Shown one piece after another: positions 1 through 8,071 of a DNA stretch of 64,000 nt. The position numbers were made by a program, and so were the translations under genes. The DNA lies in assembly GCA_014238125.1 (NCBI GenBank), contig JABABS010000037.1:1-64000 (forward strand), given 5' to 3'. Every line of letters starts with the position of its first letter. Positions within the stretch are counted from its first letter, which is position 1. Below the pieces are notes generated by a model that had not been told where the DNA came from, did no database searches, and worked only from the letters and a program-made list of their open reading frames with translations. Source of the DNA: Phycisphaerales bacterium. Its GTDB lineage: Bacteria; Planctomycetota; Phycisphaerae; Phycisphaerales; SM1A02.

Positions 1-130
1 AATTAGTTTCAGAGCAAAATCCTCATATTTCACGGTCGTATTACTCGATTTCCTATCCAACAGTAAGTTCTTGGTTTTTAGAATAATAGTGAATGACAAG
101 AATGCCTCAAAAACCACCTTTGGTACGCAT
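1..130. other. Left edge, no gene assigned
   Basis: This stretch precedes the 3' end of the antiporter-like gene. One forward frame stays open from base 2 to the TAA at 146-148 and another to about base 90, so the end of a convergent gene cut by the window edge is possible. Neither short peptide shows a recognisable domain. On the minus strand a weak ACCA/TGGT hairpin followed by TTTTT lies at about 105-126 and could end the antiporter-like transcript. Confidence 0.3.
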
Positions 131-1321
131 TCAGTCACGGTTGAATAAAGTTTCTTCTTTGATAGAAGTTGCAAATTTTCGCCGAGTAGGCGCGGTGAGT
201 TCAATAAATATTGCGCCGAAGATTGCAGCGAGAGTGAGTTCTTGGCTCAGTACACCAACACCAAATAACATTGCAGCCATACAGAGTTGCGAAGCGCCAG
301 CATCGACAAGAGGCATTGAAATCCGCATAGCGTTCACGCTGGTTCGTCCACCGAGAATGAGTAAACCGATCATGCCACCGAGCCATCTTCCGTCACTAGA
401 AATGAGGACAACAAGAACAATCGGCCAGAATGAAAGTGATTCTAAGGGGTGAATGAGTACCATTGCAGTCGCTGCAATGCTTGGAATTGCTGCGTAATCT
501 GTGAACCATCGAAGCCAAAGCACGTTTCGTTTTGGCATTGCCCAGCAAATTGGCAAGAACAATAATGGAAGTAACCAAACAAGAGACATCGAACCTTGCA
601 CAGTCCATGCGCTGTAAAAAGCTGCAATGGAAGCGATAATCCATGCTACCCATCCACACCGAACCATGAGTGCCGCGCCACCTACTTCGGAGTCGTTTGC
701 CGCCTCTTGTTCCCAACGAGTAAAAGTCCAAGGCCCAGCACCAAGGCATGCGCCAATTGCAATTGATTGGGCTATGTTTGTCTCCCACCAATAATGCGAA
801 GTGACAGCAATAATACCGCCGGGAATAAGTGCAGCCCAAACGCCAACGGTTAATGAAGTTGCGGTGTTTGATTTTGCATCAACCGTTCTCCGCATTGATC
901 CACTCAACAGAACGATGAGCACAAGTAGAAGAACGTAGTTGCGAAGCGTTCGTTGATCTTTCCACTGTGCAGTTTTCCATGTGGCGATTTTTTGGTCAAG
1001 TTCATATTGTTGACTAGCACGTAATTGCATGATGATGACTTCTGAAGCACCGATTTTTTTTGCTGAATTTATATCATCTTTTTGTTGTTGTTCAAGTTTA
1101 TCTACGAGTTGATGTTCAAAAGTGCCACCTTGGAAAACTCCCTCCCAGTACGTTGGAGCAAGAGAACCAAAGATTGCTGGTCCAAGCAAAATGCCTGCAA
1201 AAACACCACCAATAATTGAGGAACCCCTGATTTTGCAAACTCGAAGGAGGGCAGCAACGATCAAGGGCACAAGAAGCAGCATCGTGTGCTGGGCGGTTGA
1301 GTTGATAACAAGTTCTTTCAT
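131..1321 (-). CDS. Cation:proton antiporter-like integral membrane protein
   Basis: A 396-residue polytopic membrane protein. The first 50 residues hold two hydrophobic segments with a glycine-rich SSIIGGVFAGILLGP stretch, like the first helices of CPA2-type Na+/H+ or K+/H+ exchangers. A charged Gln/Lys-rich loop follows at about 65-125, then eight or so membrane segments to the C-terminus. I do not see the paired acidic residues that define a working antiporter core, so transport activity is inferred from the fold only. The ATG is exactly 6 nt downstream of a TAGCCT -10 hexamer and has no Shine-Dalgarno, which suggests a leaderless mRNA. It is divergent from folP, with 18 nt between the two start codons. 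Family assignment is moderate. Confidence 0.55.
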   Translation of the reverse strand: MKELVINSTAQHTMLLLVPLIVAALLRVCKIRGSSIIGGVFAGILLGPAIFGSLAPTYWEGVFQGGTFEHQLVDKLEQQQKDDINSAKKIGASEVIIMQLRASQQYELDQKIATWKTAQWKDQRTLRNYVLLLVLIVLLSGSMRRTVDAKSNTATSLTVGVWAALIPGGIIAVTSHYWWETNIAQSIAIGACLGAGPWTFTRWEQEAANDSEVGGAALMVRCGWVAWIIASIAAFYSAWTVQGSMSLVWLLPLLFLPICWAMPKRNVLWLRWFTDYAAIPSIAATAMVLIHPLESLSFWPIVLVVLISSDGRWLGGMIGLLILGGRTSVNAMRISMPLVDAGASQLCMAAMLFGVGVLSQELTLAAIFGAIFIELTAPTRRKFATSIKEETLFNRD

Positions 1322-1326
1322 CGTGG

Positions 1327-1333
1327 TAGGCTA
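1327..1333. promoter_or_regulatory. Shared bidirectional -10 element
   Basis: The heptamer TAGGCTA reads as a -10 box on both strands: TAGGCT (1327-1332) for folP, 7 nt before its ATG, and TAGCCT (1333-1328, minus) for the antiporter-like gene, 6 nt before its ATG. The predicted start points fall on or one base from the two start codons. No convincing -35 box is seen on the minus strand; TTGATA at 1302-1307 is a distant candidate for folP (19 bp spacer). Confidence 0.5.
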
Positions 1334-1339
1334 CTGTTT

Positions 1340-2209
1340 ATGTCAAGTGGAGAAAAGTGTTGGATTGTACAAGGACGGGCAGTATCCCTTGAAACGCCAG
1401 TTCTTGTTGGAATTCTCAATGTCACTCCTGATAGTTTTAGTGATGGGGGGAAATATACTTCAGTTGAAGAAGCGACTGCCAAAGCGCATGAACTATTTAA
1501 TCAAGGAGCAACGATCGTTGATGTGGGGGGTGAATCGACAAGGCCTGGGGCAAAGAGTGTTTCAACTCAAGAGCAAATTCGCCGGGTTGTACCAGTGATA
1601 GAGGGTATACAGGGCGGGCTGATTTCTATTGACACGACAAACTCATCTGTTGCTGCTGCTGCAATCGATGCGGGCGCTGCCATCATCAATGATGTTTCTG
1701 CCTGTCAAGACGACCCCGAGATGCTTCATTTAGCAGCAGAGCGCGGCGTCGGATTAGTGTTGATGCACCGCCTTGTTTCTCCGCTTGTTGATCAATATAG
1801 TGATCAATATAAAATTGAACCCAATTACGATGATGTTGTTAACGAGGTTCTAGCATGGCTGCTTGATCGAGTTGAAATTGCTCGCTCTCAAGGTGTGAGC
1901 AAAGAATCTATTGCCCTTGACCCAGGCTTGGGTTTTGGGAAGAGTGTCGAGCAAAATATTGCTTTGATGCATGGGATTGGAGCATTTGTGGAGACAGGGT
2001 ATCCAGTGTTTATTGGAGCAAGTCGCAAGAGTTTTATCGGGTCAATTTCAGGAATCAGCGAAGCGTGCGAGCGCGATGAAGCATCTGCAAGCATGGCTGC
2101 AGAAATGTGGGCAAAAGGAGCGCAGGTTTTTAGGGTGCACGATGTACGAAGCCACGTGCGAATGTTACAATCCCCCGTTCATGAACCTGGCACCAACGAT
2201 AGGAGATAA
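1340..2209 (+). CDS. folP: Dihydropteroate synthase
   Basis: A 289-residue enzyme of folate synthesis that condenses 6-hydroxymethyl-dihydropterin pyrophosphate with p-aminobenzoate. Diagnostic motifs are GILNVTPDSFSDGG near residue 24 (pterin/pyrophosphate loop), DVGGESTRPG near 61, the IDTTNSSVAAAAIDAGA-type strand near 97, DPGLGFGK near 194 and GASRKSFIG near 224. Length is normal for the family. The start sits 7 nt after a TAGGCT -10 box without a Shine-Dalgarno. The stop codon is buried in the Shine-Dalgarno of trxA, 4 nt downstream, so folP, trxA and tRNA-Ala probably form one transcript. Confidence 0.95.
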   Translation: MSSGEKCWIVQGRAVSLETPVLVGILNVTPDSFSDGGKYTSVEEATAKAHELFNQGATIVDVGGESTRPGAKSVSTQEQIRRVVPVIEGIQGGLISIDTTNSSVAAAAIDAGAAIINDVSACQDDPEMLHLAAERGVGLVLMHRLVSPLVDQYSDQYKIEPNYDDVVNEVLAWLLDRVEIARSQGVSKESIALDPGLGFGKSVEQNIALMHGIGAFVETGYPVFIGASRKSFIGSISGISEACERDEASASMAAEMWAKGAQVFRVHDVRSHVRMLQSPVHEPGTNDRR

Positions 2210-2213
2210 ACAC

Positions 2214-2531
2214 ATGGCTTTAGAATTTACTGATGCGAATTTTCAAGAAGAAGTACTCAGCTCAAGTGGACCAGTTTTGGTTGATTTTTGGGCTGAATGG
2301 TGCGGGCCTTGCAAAGCGATTGGTCCAGTGATCGAGGAACTTGCAACAGAATATGCAGACAAGGCAAAAATTGGAAAAGTAGATATTGATTCCAATCGTG
2401 ATACCGCGATGCAATACAACATTCAATCAATTCCAAGCATTTTGATCTTTAAAGATGGCCAAGTGATAGAAACATTTGTTGGAATGAAATCAAAAGAAGA
2501 TCTCGCTGCTGCCATTAATGCTGCAATGTAA
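2214..2531 (+). CDS. trxA: Thioredoxin
   Basis: A 105-residue single-domain thioredoxin, the standard length. It has the redox motif WCGPC at residues 29-33, preceded by VLVDFWAE, and the cis-proline loop SIPSILIFKDG around 72-81. It reduces cytoplasmic protein disulfides with thioredoxin reductase, which is not in this window. I chose the ATG at 2214 over an upstream in-frame ATG because the upstream part only overlaps folP; an AGGAGA Shine-Dalgarno lies 8 nt before the chosen ATG. It is followed after 9 nt by tRNA-Ala. Confidence 0.95.
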   Translation: MALEFTDANFQEEVLSSSGPVLVDFWAEWCGPCKAIGPVIEELATEYADKAKIGKVDIDSNRDTAMQYNIQSIPSILIFKDGQVIETFVGMKSKEDLAAAINAAM

Positions 2532-2540
2532 TTTATTTTT

Positions 2541-2613
<73 letters not shown>

Positions 2614-2626
2614 TTCGCTACGAACA

Positions 2627-2656
2627 AACCAACTCCCTTAGGGTTGGTTTTCTTCT
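2627..2656 (+). terminator. Rho-independent terminator after tRNA-Ala
   Basis: Arms AACCAAC (2627-2633) and GTTGGTT (2643-2649) pair perfectly around a 9-nt loop and run into TTCTTCT. It lies 13 nt after the tRNA and would end the folP-trxA-tRNA unit. Confidence 0.7.
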
Positions 2657-2742
2657 ACGCGTTATGGATCCGTACCCTGACAAAGTCAATAACATAACTA
2701 AATATACGAGCACATAAATAGTGTTATTCGTATACATGCGGG

Positions 2743-2748
2743 TACACT
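2743..2748 (+). promoter_or_regulatory. -10 box of leaderless M24 peptidase gene
   Basis: TACACT followed by exactly 6 nt and then ATG at 2755, which places the expected +1 on the A of the ATG. No Shine-Dalgarno and no clear -35 box. Confidence 0.5.
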
Positions 2749-2754
2749 GCGATG

Positions 2755-3903
2755 ATGTCGAATACAACAGCCCGCGTGATGGCGGGAAATCCACAAACCA
2801 ACAAATCGCTCTATAGAGCAATTCGTTTTATGGTGCACGATGCTGCTATTGCAATTGATCTTCCAGATGGATCGCGGACGCTGATCCTTCGTGAAATAGA
2901 GATGGATCGTGCCAAAAAACACGCCAGAGCAGATCGAGTCTTTGGATACAGTGATTTTACGCCAGTTGGCGGCTTGTCTGGCGACCGAGACACCGGCGCA
3001 GCGCAAGCGACAACGGAGTGTTTGCTTCGAAATGGCATCACAACGGTGATCGCAGATAGGACACTACCTCTGCTGTACGTAGATGAAATGCGAGGGGCTG
3101 GAATTACAGTTGAACTTGATCAAGAGATGGGCGTTCTTGATCGAAGGGTCAAAGATGATGAAGAACTTTCTCATTTACGCCATGCACAAAAAGTTACGGA
3201 AGAAGTCATGCAGATGGCATGTGAAACGCTCGGGCGTGCAAGTGCAGATAGCACTGGTATCCTGCAACATGAAAGTATCCCGCTCACAAGTGAGCGGATA
3301 CGCACAATGATCGACACGTTTCTCTTAGAAAAAAACTTTTTCAACCCACCATGCATTGTTGCAGGTGGGAGTGATGGCGGTGATTGCCACGAACTTGGAA
3401 GTGGCGATTTGTACACCGAACAGCCAATTATTATTGATATTTTTCCACTTGATAAAAAAACGATGTACAACGGCGATTGCACTCGAACAGTAGTACATGG
3501 AAATATTCCAGAGGAAGTTGCACGCATGCACGCTGCGGTTGTTGAAGCGAAACAAGCAGCAACTGCAATAACAAAAGCAGGTGTTACCGGCGAAACAGTA
3601 CACCTTGAAACAGTTCGCGTTCTTACGGAACATGGGTATCAAGAAGGCTTGCCAAAAGAAAATGATCCCCCGACATTTTGTTCCATACCACATGGCACTG
3701 GGCACGGTATTGGTCTTGATGTTCACGAGCCGCCGCTACTCGATCGAAACGGTGCGGTTTTACTTACAGGAGATGTCATCACGATCGAGCCGGGTTTGTA
3801 CAGCCACGCGATTGGAGGCGTGCGTATTGAAGATATGGTTGTAGTCACCGATACAGGTTGCGAAAATTTTAATGCATTACCAGAAGGATTAACATGGAAA
3901 TGA
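2755..3903 (+). CDS. M24 family Xaa-Pro dipeptidase/aminopeptidase P-like
   Basis: A 382-residue two-domain creatinase/aminopeptidase P-type metallopeptidase. The catalytic pita-bread domain begins near residue 150. All five dinuclear-metal ligands are visible: Asp in IIIDIFP, Asp in NGDCTRT, His in GTGHGIGLDVHE, Glu in TIEPGLY and Glu in GVRIEDM. It should release or split N-terminal X-Pro dipeptides in the cytoplasm (no signal peptide). Two ATGs lie in tandem (2752, 2755); the second is chosen because it sits exactly at the predicted +1 of a TACACT promoter. The gene overlaps the next by 10 bp, so the two are cotranscribed. Confidence 0.9.
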   Translation: MSNTTARVMAGNPQTNKSLYRAIRFMVHDAAIAIDLPDGSRTLILREIEMDRAKKHARADRVFGYSDFTPVGGLSGDRDTGAAQATTECLLRNGITTVIADRTLPLLYVDEMRGAGITVELDQEMGVLDRRVKDDEELSHLRHAQKVTEEVMQMACETLGRASADSTGILQHESIPLTSERIRTMIDTFLLEKNFFNPPCIVAGGSDGGDCHELGSGDLYTEQPIIIDIFPLDKKTMYNGDCTRTVVHGNIPEEVARMHAAVVEAKQAATAITKAGVTGETVHLETVRVLTEHGYQEGLPKENDPPTFCSIPHGTGHGIGLDVHEPPLLDRNGAVLLTGDVITIEPGLYSHAIGGVRIEDMVVVTDTGCENFNALPEGLTWK

Positions 3904-6869
3904 TATTTGTAGCACTCCTTTTAGTATGTTCCCCACCAGCGGAAAAATCATTTGACATGATTCAAGTCCCAGATGGTTTTACAAAACAAATCATCGCAAC
4001 AGAACCACTTGTCATGGATCCTGTTTCTTTTTGCTTTAACGATCAAGGACATATTTTGGTCGCCGAATCCTTTCGCCAAGAACTTGGAGTTCCCGATAAT
4101 AGATCCAGCGCGTATTGGCTGTTGGATGACCTTGCATCTCAAACTATCGAAGATCGCCTTGCGATGTACGAAAAGTGGGCAGATCAACATGAGGAAGGCA
4201 TTGAATTTTATACAAACAAACAAGATCGTATACGCGTTTTAATAGATCGAAATAAAGATGGCGTGTTCGATCGTGTGACTGACTTTGCTTCGGGATTCAA
4301 TGAGGCACTTGATGGCACAGGAGCAGGCGTATTAGCGATGGGAGGAACAGTTTGGTACACGAACATTCCTCATCTTTGGCGTTTAGAAGATTTTGATGAG
4401 GATGGAAAAGCCGACCGTCGTGAAAAGTTGCATACAGGGTTTGGGGTTCGTGTTGCCCTTCGTGGCCATGATTTACACGGGCTCGCGCTCGGTCTTGATG
4501 GAAGATTGTATTGGTCGCTTGGTGATCGCGGTTACCACATTGAGTTAGACAATGGTGAGGTTTTGCATAGCCCCGGCGAGGGTGGTGTGTTTCGTGCTGA
4601 ATTAGACGGTTCGGATCTTGAGGTATTTCATCATGGCTTACGAAATCCCCAAGAACTTGCATTTGATAAATATGGAAACTTGTTTACTGGGGACAACAAC
4701 TCCGATGACGTCGACAAAGCGAGATTGGTCTATTGTGTTGAAGGTGGTGAAACAGGTTGGCGTATGGAGTACCAAACACTGCAAGGTGAAAACGCACGCG
4801 GACCTTGGGTTCAAGAACAGGGTTGGAATCCACACGCCGACGTAAGACCCGCGTGGATATTGCCTGCTATTGACACAATCGGTTCAGGTCCATCTGGATT
4901 GGTTGCCTATCCTGGAGCAGGTTTTCCTGAACGCTACGACGATCATTTCTTCATGTGTGATTTCCGAGGCGGTGCGACACACAGCAACGTCTTGTCATTT
5001 GCAGTTGAGCCAAAGGGTGCAGGTTTTACGATGGTCGATTTGCATCCATTTGTAGAAAAAGTTTTGTGCACCGATGTCGACTTCGGGTATGACGGTCGAA
5101 TGATTGTTAGCGATTGGGGCGAAGGCTGGACAGGAAACAAAGAAGGTCGGTTGTACGCAGTATGGAGCGAAGAACACGTGAAAGAGGGCGATGTATCAAA
5201 CATGTTCTCTGAAGGATTCTACCAGTATGAAACCGATGAACTCGTAGATTTTTTATCACACGTTGATCGGCGAGTTCGCATGCGTGCTCAACTTGCACTC
5301 GTAGAAGAAGAAGCACAGGATGAACTTGTAGGTGCATTGCAAAGCAAAAATCAACTTGTCCGTATACATGGGATGTGGGGATTGGCGATGCTTGATAGAG
5401 CTGGTGAGCCACAAATGCAACACATTGTTTCATTACTCGATGATAAAGATGTTGAAATACAAGCACAAGCGTGTCGCATTCTTGGCGAATCTACATTCAT
5501 TGAAGCAATGCCAAAAATAACTTCACTGATCCAGAACGCTTCTCCTCGCGTGCAATATTTCGCAACAATTGCAGCAGGTCATCTTGGAAACGCATTAAAA
5601 GAAATAATACAACTCCTTGAGCAAAATGGTAACGAAGATGTGTATCTTCGACACGCCGGCGTTGTTGCACTTGCTGAAAGTCAACCCTCAGAAGTTCTAG
5701 CAGCACTCTTCTCAAATTCTAGTGTAGCGGTTCGGCTTGGAGCAGTTCTTGCACTGCGAAAACAACAATCTCCTCAAATAGTGGTATTTTTGCAAGATGA
5801 AAATCTTGCGGTTGCAACCGAGGCAGCAAGAGCAATCCACGATGTACCAATGCACGAGGCAATGGAAAGTTTGGCAACTTCTATTTCCGATGCAGAAGGG
5901 TTACCTTGGCAGCGCAGGGCAATCAGTGCGTGCAAAAGGCTCTCAATAAATGCAAAACAAGTGGTATTGTTTGCCGCAGATTCAAACAACACAAAAAGAA
6001 TGCGAAAAGTCGCTATTAACGCGCTTCGGTCTTGGTCCTCACCGTTTCCAAGAAGAGAAATTGTTGAAGGCAGAATTGTCTATAAAGTTAATGATCAACA
6101 AGTTGGAGAGATTGATGAAGAAGTACGGTTGCTAGTAGCGAATACTGAGGGGGAACTTCTTGCAGATGCTCTAGGACTTGCTCAATCCAGAGGCGTATCG
6201 CTCCCCGAGCAAGTAATGAGGTCGTTACTTGAAGACGACTCGCAGCCAATTGCGTTGCGAGAATATTGTTTACGTGATCTTCAAGATGAACAAGCAATAA
6301 CGTATGGGCTACAGCATGGCACTTGGCAATTGCGTGCGGCTGCACGTGACATCATGCTCGATCAAGGCCAGGAAGAAGCAGTTTCATTGCTCCTTGATGC
6401 GATCACTGCCATTGAAGTGCATGAAGGGCAGAGGGCAGTAACTACTCTTGCAAAAGACAAAAAGGCATTTGCAAAAATAGACAAAGACGTATTGCCAGTT
6501 GGATTACAACTTGAATATGCAATTGCTGTTGGTGACCCCAATGTTTTTGGCGAAGTTAAAGAGAGCCAATGGCTGCAAAGTGGTGGTGATCCTGTTGCAG
6601 GTAAGCAAATTGTGTATAACAATCCGCAAAGTCAGTGTATACGGTGTCACAAAATAAAAGACCGAGGTGGAATTTCTGGGCCAATTCTTGCTGGTGTTGC
6701 AGACAGGCTTACGTCTCAGCAACTTCAAGATTCACTTTTACTTCCAAACAAGGAAGTAACAGATGGGTACGGCGAGTATTCTGCGATGCCTCCAATGGGC
6801 GTGTTGCTTGACCACCGTGATCTTCGTGATGTGATTGCCTATCTTAAAACACTTAAGGCTGAGCATTAG
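3894..6869 (+). CDS. Secreted PVC-type propeller-HEAT-cytochrome c protein
   Basis: A 991-residue exported protein with a short hydrophobic signal (residues 1-12; the ATG at 3900 is an equally possible start). Domains in order: beta-propeller like sorbosone/glucose dehydrogenases and PVC membrane-bound dehydrogenase domains (about 20-430, with NPQELAFDKYGNLFTGDN and DWGEGWTGNKEGRLY blades), HEAT-like repeats (about 440-880), and a C-terminal class I cytochrome c (about 900-991) with the haem motif CIRCHK and an axial Met in AMPPMG. Family members are abundant in Planctomycetota and are thought to oxidise sugars or polyols in the periplasm and pass electrons through their own haem. The substrate cannot be read from sequence. 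The 3' end overlaps the convergent pqiA-like gene by 17 bp. Confidence 0.85.
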   Translation: MEMIFVALLLVCSPPAEKSFDMIQVPDGFTKQIIATEPLVMDPVSFCFNDQGHILVAESFRQELGVPDNRSSAYWLLDDLASQTIEDRLAMYEKWADQHEEGIEFYTNKQDRIRVLIDRNKDGVFDRVTDFASGFNEALDGTGAGVLAMGGTVWYTNIPHLWRLEDFDEDGKADRREKLHTGFGVRVALRGHDLHGLALGLDGRLYWSLGDRGYHIELDNGEVLHSPGEGGVFRAELDGSDLEVFHHGLRNPQELAFDKYGNLFTGDNNSDDVDKARLVYCVEGGETGWRMEYQTLQGENARGPWVQEQGWNPHADVRPAWILPAIDTIGSGPSGLVAYPGAGFPERYDDHFFMCDFRGGATHSNVLSFAVEPKGAGFTMVDLHPFVEKVLCTDVDFGYDGRMIVSDWGEGWTGNKEGRLYAVWSEEHVKEGDVSNMFSEGFYQYETDELVDFLSHVDRRVRMRAQLALVEEEAQDELVGALQSKNQLVRIHGMWGLAMLDRAGEPQMQHIVSLLDDKDVEIQAQACRILGESTFIEAMPKITSLIQNASPRVQYFATIAAGHLGNALKEIIQLLEQNGNEDVYLRHAGVVALAESQPSEVLAALFSNSSVAVRLGAVLALRKQQSPQIVVFLQDENLAVATEAARAIHDVPMHEAMESLATSISDAEGLPWQRRAISACKRLSINAKQVVLFAADSNNTKRMRKVAINALRSWSSPFPRREIVEGRIVYKVNDQQVGEIDEEVRLLVANTEGELLADALGLAQSRGVSLPEQVMRSLLEDDSQPIALREYCLRDLQDEQAITYGLQHGTWQLRAAARDIMLDQGQEEAVSLLLDAITAIEVHEGQRAVTTLAKDKKAFAKIDKDVLPVGLQLEYAIAVGDPNVFGEVKESQWLQSGGDPVAGKQIVYNNPQSQCIRCHKIKDRGGISGPILAGVADRLTSQQLQDSLLLPNKEVTDGYGEYSAMPPMGVLLDHRDLRDVIAYLKTLKAEH

Positions 6870-7899
6870 CGAGTTTGATCATTACTCTATGCAGAGCAAT
6901 GGCAACAATGCCGAGAAGATAACTCAACGCAATCGCGATAACCACCGTGTAAAGTCCCGGTTGAACTTTGGTATTCACCAGATCTTTACCCTCTGAGGTG
7001 ATTAAGAAAAGGGCGATCCCAAATACATCAAGCATTGACCAGCGAGCTAAACCCTCAAGAATTTGACGTGCTCGAATGTGTGTTGAAACCTGCATTGGTA
7101 TTACCCAGACTATGAGAAGAAAAGCCAAGCGTATTAACGGAATGGCGACAATCGTTCCAACTATGACAACGAGCAATATCCAATGTTTGTTTGCTTGCAA
7201 AAGTTCGATAATGTCATAGATGCTGTAGGATCGAGAGATAAGAAAAAATTGACTTATTTGTAAAAAGGTAGCGTGAATTGATTCAATGAGTGCTGCAGCA
7301 GAAACCAGAACGAGCAAGGGGACTGTCCAGCCTAAATACAGTTGATCAAAAAGCATCCACCGTTTTTTAGGCGAGTATGTTATTACGTCTTGTTCCTCTA
7401 CAGCAATTTTACGAGCCATTCCCAAAACAATTTGAGAAAGGATCATGCTCAACGTGATTGCTCCAATGAAAAAATACACACCGATGTGAATTTTGGATGA
7501 GATCATCGTTTGGTTATTTGTGAGTGCAAGTAATAAAATGACCACAAAGATGTCCATATACGACCATTTGCCTAGTAACTCGATCCAATGCAAAAATGTA
7601 GCTCGGGTTGTAGATTTCCATGGAAGGAACCATGCAGCAAAGAGCGAGAACAATTTTACAAAAGGAAAGATGATCGAGAAACTTAAAATGAGAATTGAGA
7701 TGATGTAGAGTTTGCTTTCCCACATCAGGTGAACCGAATGAGGCAGGCTGTAAATGACTTTTGCAGAGAAGGCTTTATCGAGTTCAAGAAATGGGAGGAT
7801 GAGACCGAGAATATTTGAAACAAGCGAAATACAAAGAAGGATTGGAATGATCCAGCCCTTTTTCTGGGCCCAAGTACACATTGTGTTTCGCTCTGCCAC
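6853..7899 (-). CDS. PqiA-family membrane protein
   Basis: A 348-residue membrane protein made of two similar halves, each ending in a PqiA-type signature: GKWSYMDIFVVILLLAL near residue 130 and ARWSMLDVFGIALFLI near 305. PqiA proteins act with MCE-domain partners (PqiB, YebT) in lipid transport between membranes; no MCE gene is adjacent here. The N-terminal CxxC zinc ribbons of enterobacterial PqiA are absent. A TTG start at 7941 and an ATG at 7881 are also possible; the GTG at 7899 is preferred because a TATCAT -10 box lies exactly 6 nt before it. It diverges from a small membrane peptide gene. Confidence 0.8.
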   Translation of the reverse strand: MAERNTMCTWAQKKGWIIPILLCISLVSNILGLILPFLELDKAFSAKVIYSLPHSVHLMWESKLYIISILILSFSIIFPFVKLFSLFAAWFLPWKSTTRATFLHWIELLGKWSYMDIFVVILLLALTNNQTMISSKIHIGVYFFIGAITLSMILSQIVLGMARKIAVEEQDVITYSPKKRWMLFDQLYLGWTVPLLVLVSAAALIESIHATFLQISQFFLISRSYSIYDIIELLQANKHWILLVVIVGTIVAIPLIRLAFLLIVWVIPMQVSTHIRARQILEGLARWSMLDVFGIALFLITSEGKDLVNTKVQPGLYTVVIAIALSYLLGIVAIALHRVMIKLANAQP

Positions 7900-7905
7900 A
7901 ATTGC

Positions 7906-7911
7906 ATGATA
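7906..7911 (-). promoter_or_regulatory. -10 box of leaderless pqiA-like gene
   Basis: Minus-strand TATCAT, six bases, then GTG at 7899. The expected +1 is the G of the GTG. This decides the start codon. Confidence 0.5.
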
Positions 7912-7947
7912 CCGCAGAATGATGTGCCCCCGAATTTTCAAGTTCTG

Positions 7948-7953
7948 TATAAT
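7948..7953 (+). promoter_or_regulatory. -10 box of leaderless small ORF
   Basis: A perfect TATAAT hexamer, preceded by TG, then ACGATC and ATG at 7960. The expected +1 is the A of the ATG. Confidence 0.55.
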
Positions 7954-7959
7954 ACGATC

Positions 7960-8070
7960 ATGGAAATGGTACTTCTCACAAACGGTTTATGGATTGCTTT
8001 TCTCCTCGGTTGGTGTTTGCTTTGCTTTGGGGATGCAAAAGGACGTAGCTCCCGCGGCGAAGGTGAGTAA
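7960..8070 (+). CDS. Small membrane peptide, 36 residues
   Basis: A short reading frame that fits exactly between the divergent pqiA-like start and the 3' end of the HD-GYP gene (1 nt gap). It encodes MEMVLLTNGLWIAFLLGWC, a single hydrophobic helix at about residues 9-23 with two Cys at its end, then a short charged Gly/Arg/Glu tail. The support is the perfect TATAAT box 6 nt before the ATG and the filled gap in a compact genome. I recognise no family. It could be a small membrane regulator; function unknown. Confidence 0.45.
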   Translation: MEMVLLTNGLWIAFLLGWCLLCFGDAKGRSSRGEGE

Positions 8071-8071
8071 G

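Noticed and set aside
1971..2213. Long N-terminal extension of thioredoxin overlapping folP
   Set aside because: The thioredoxin fold begins at the ATG with a Shine-Dalgarno at 2214; the extension is folP read in another frame.
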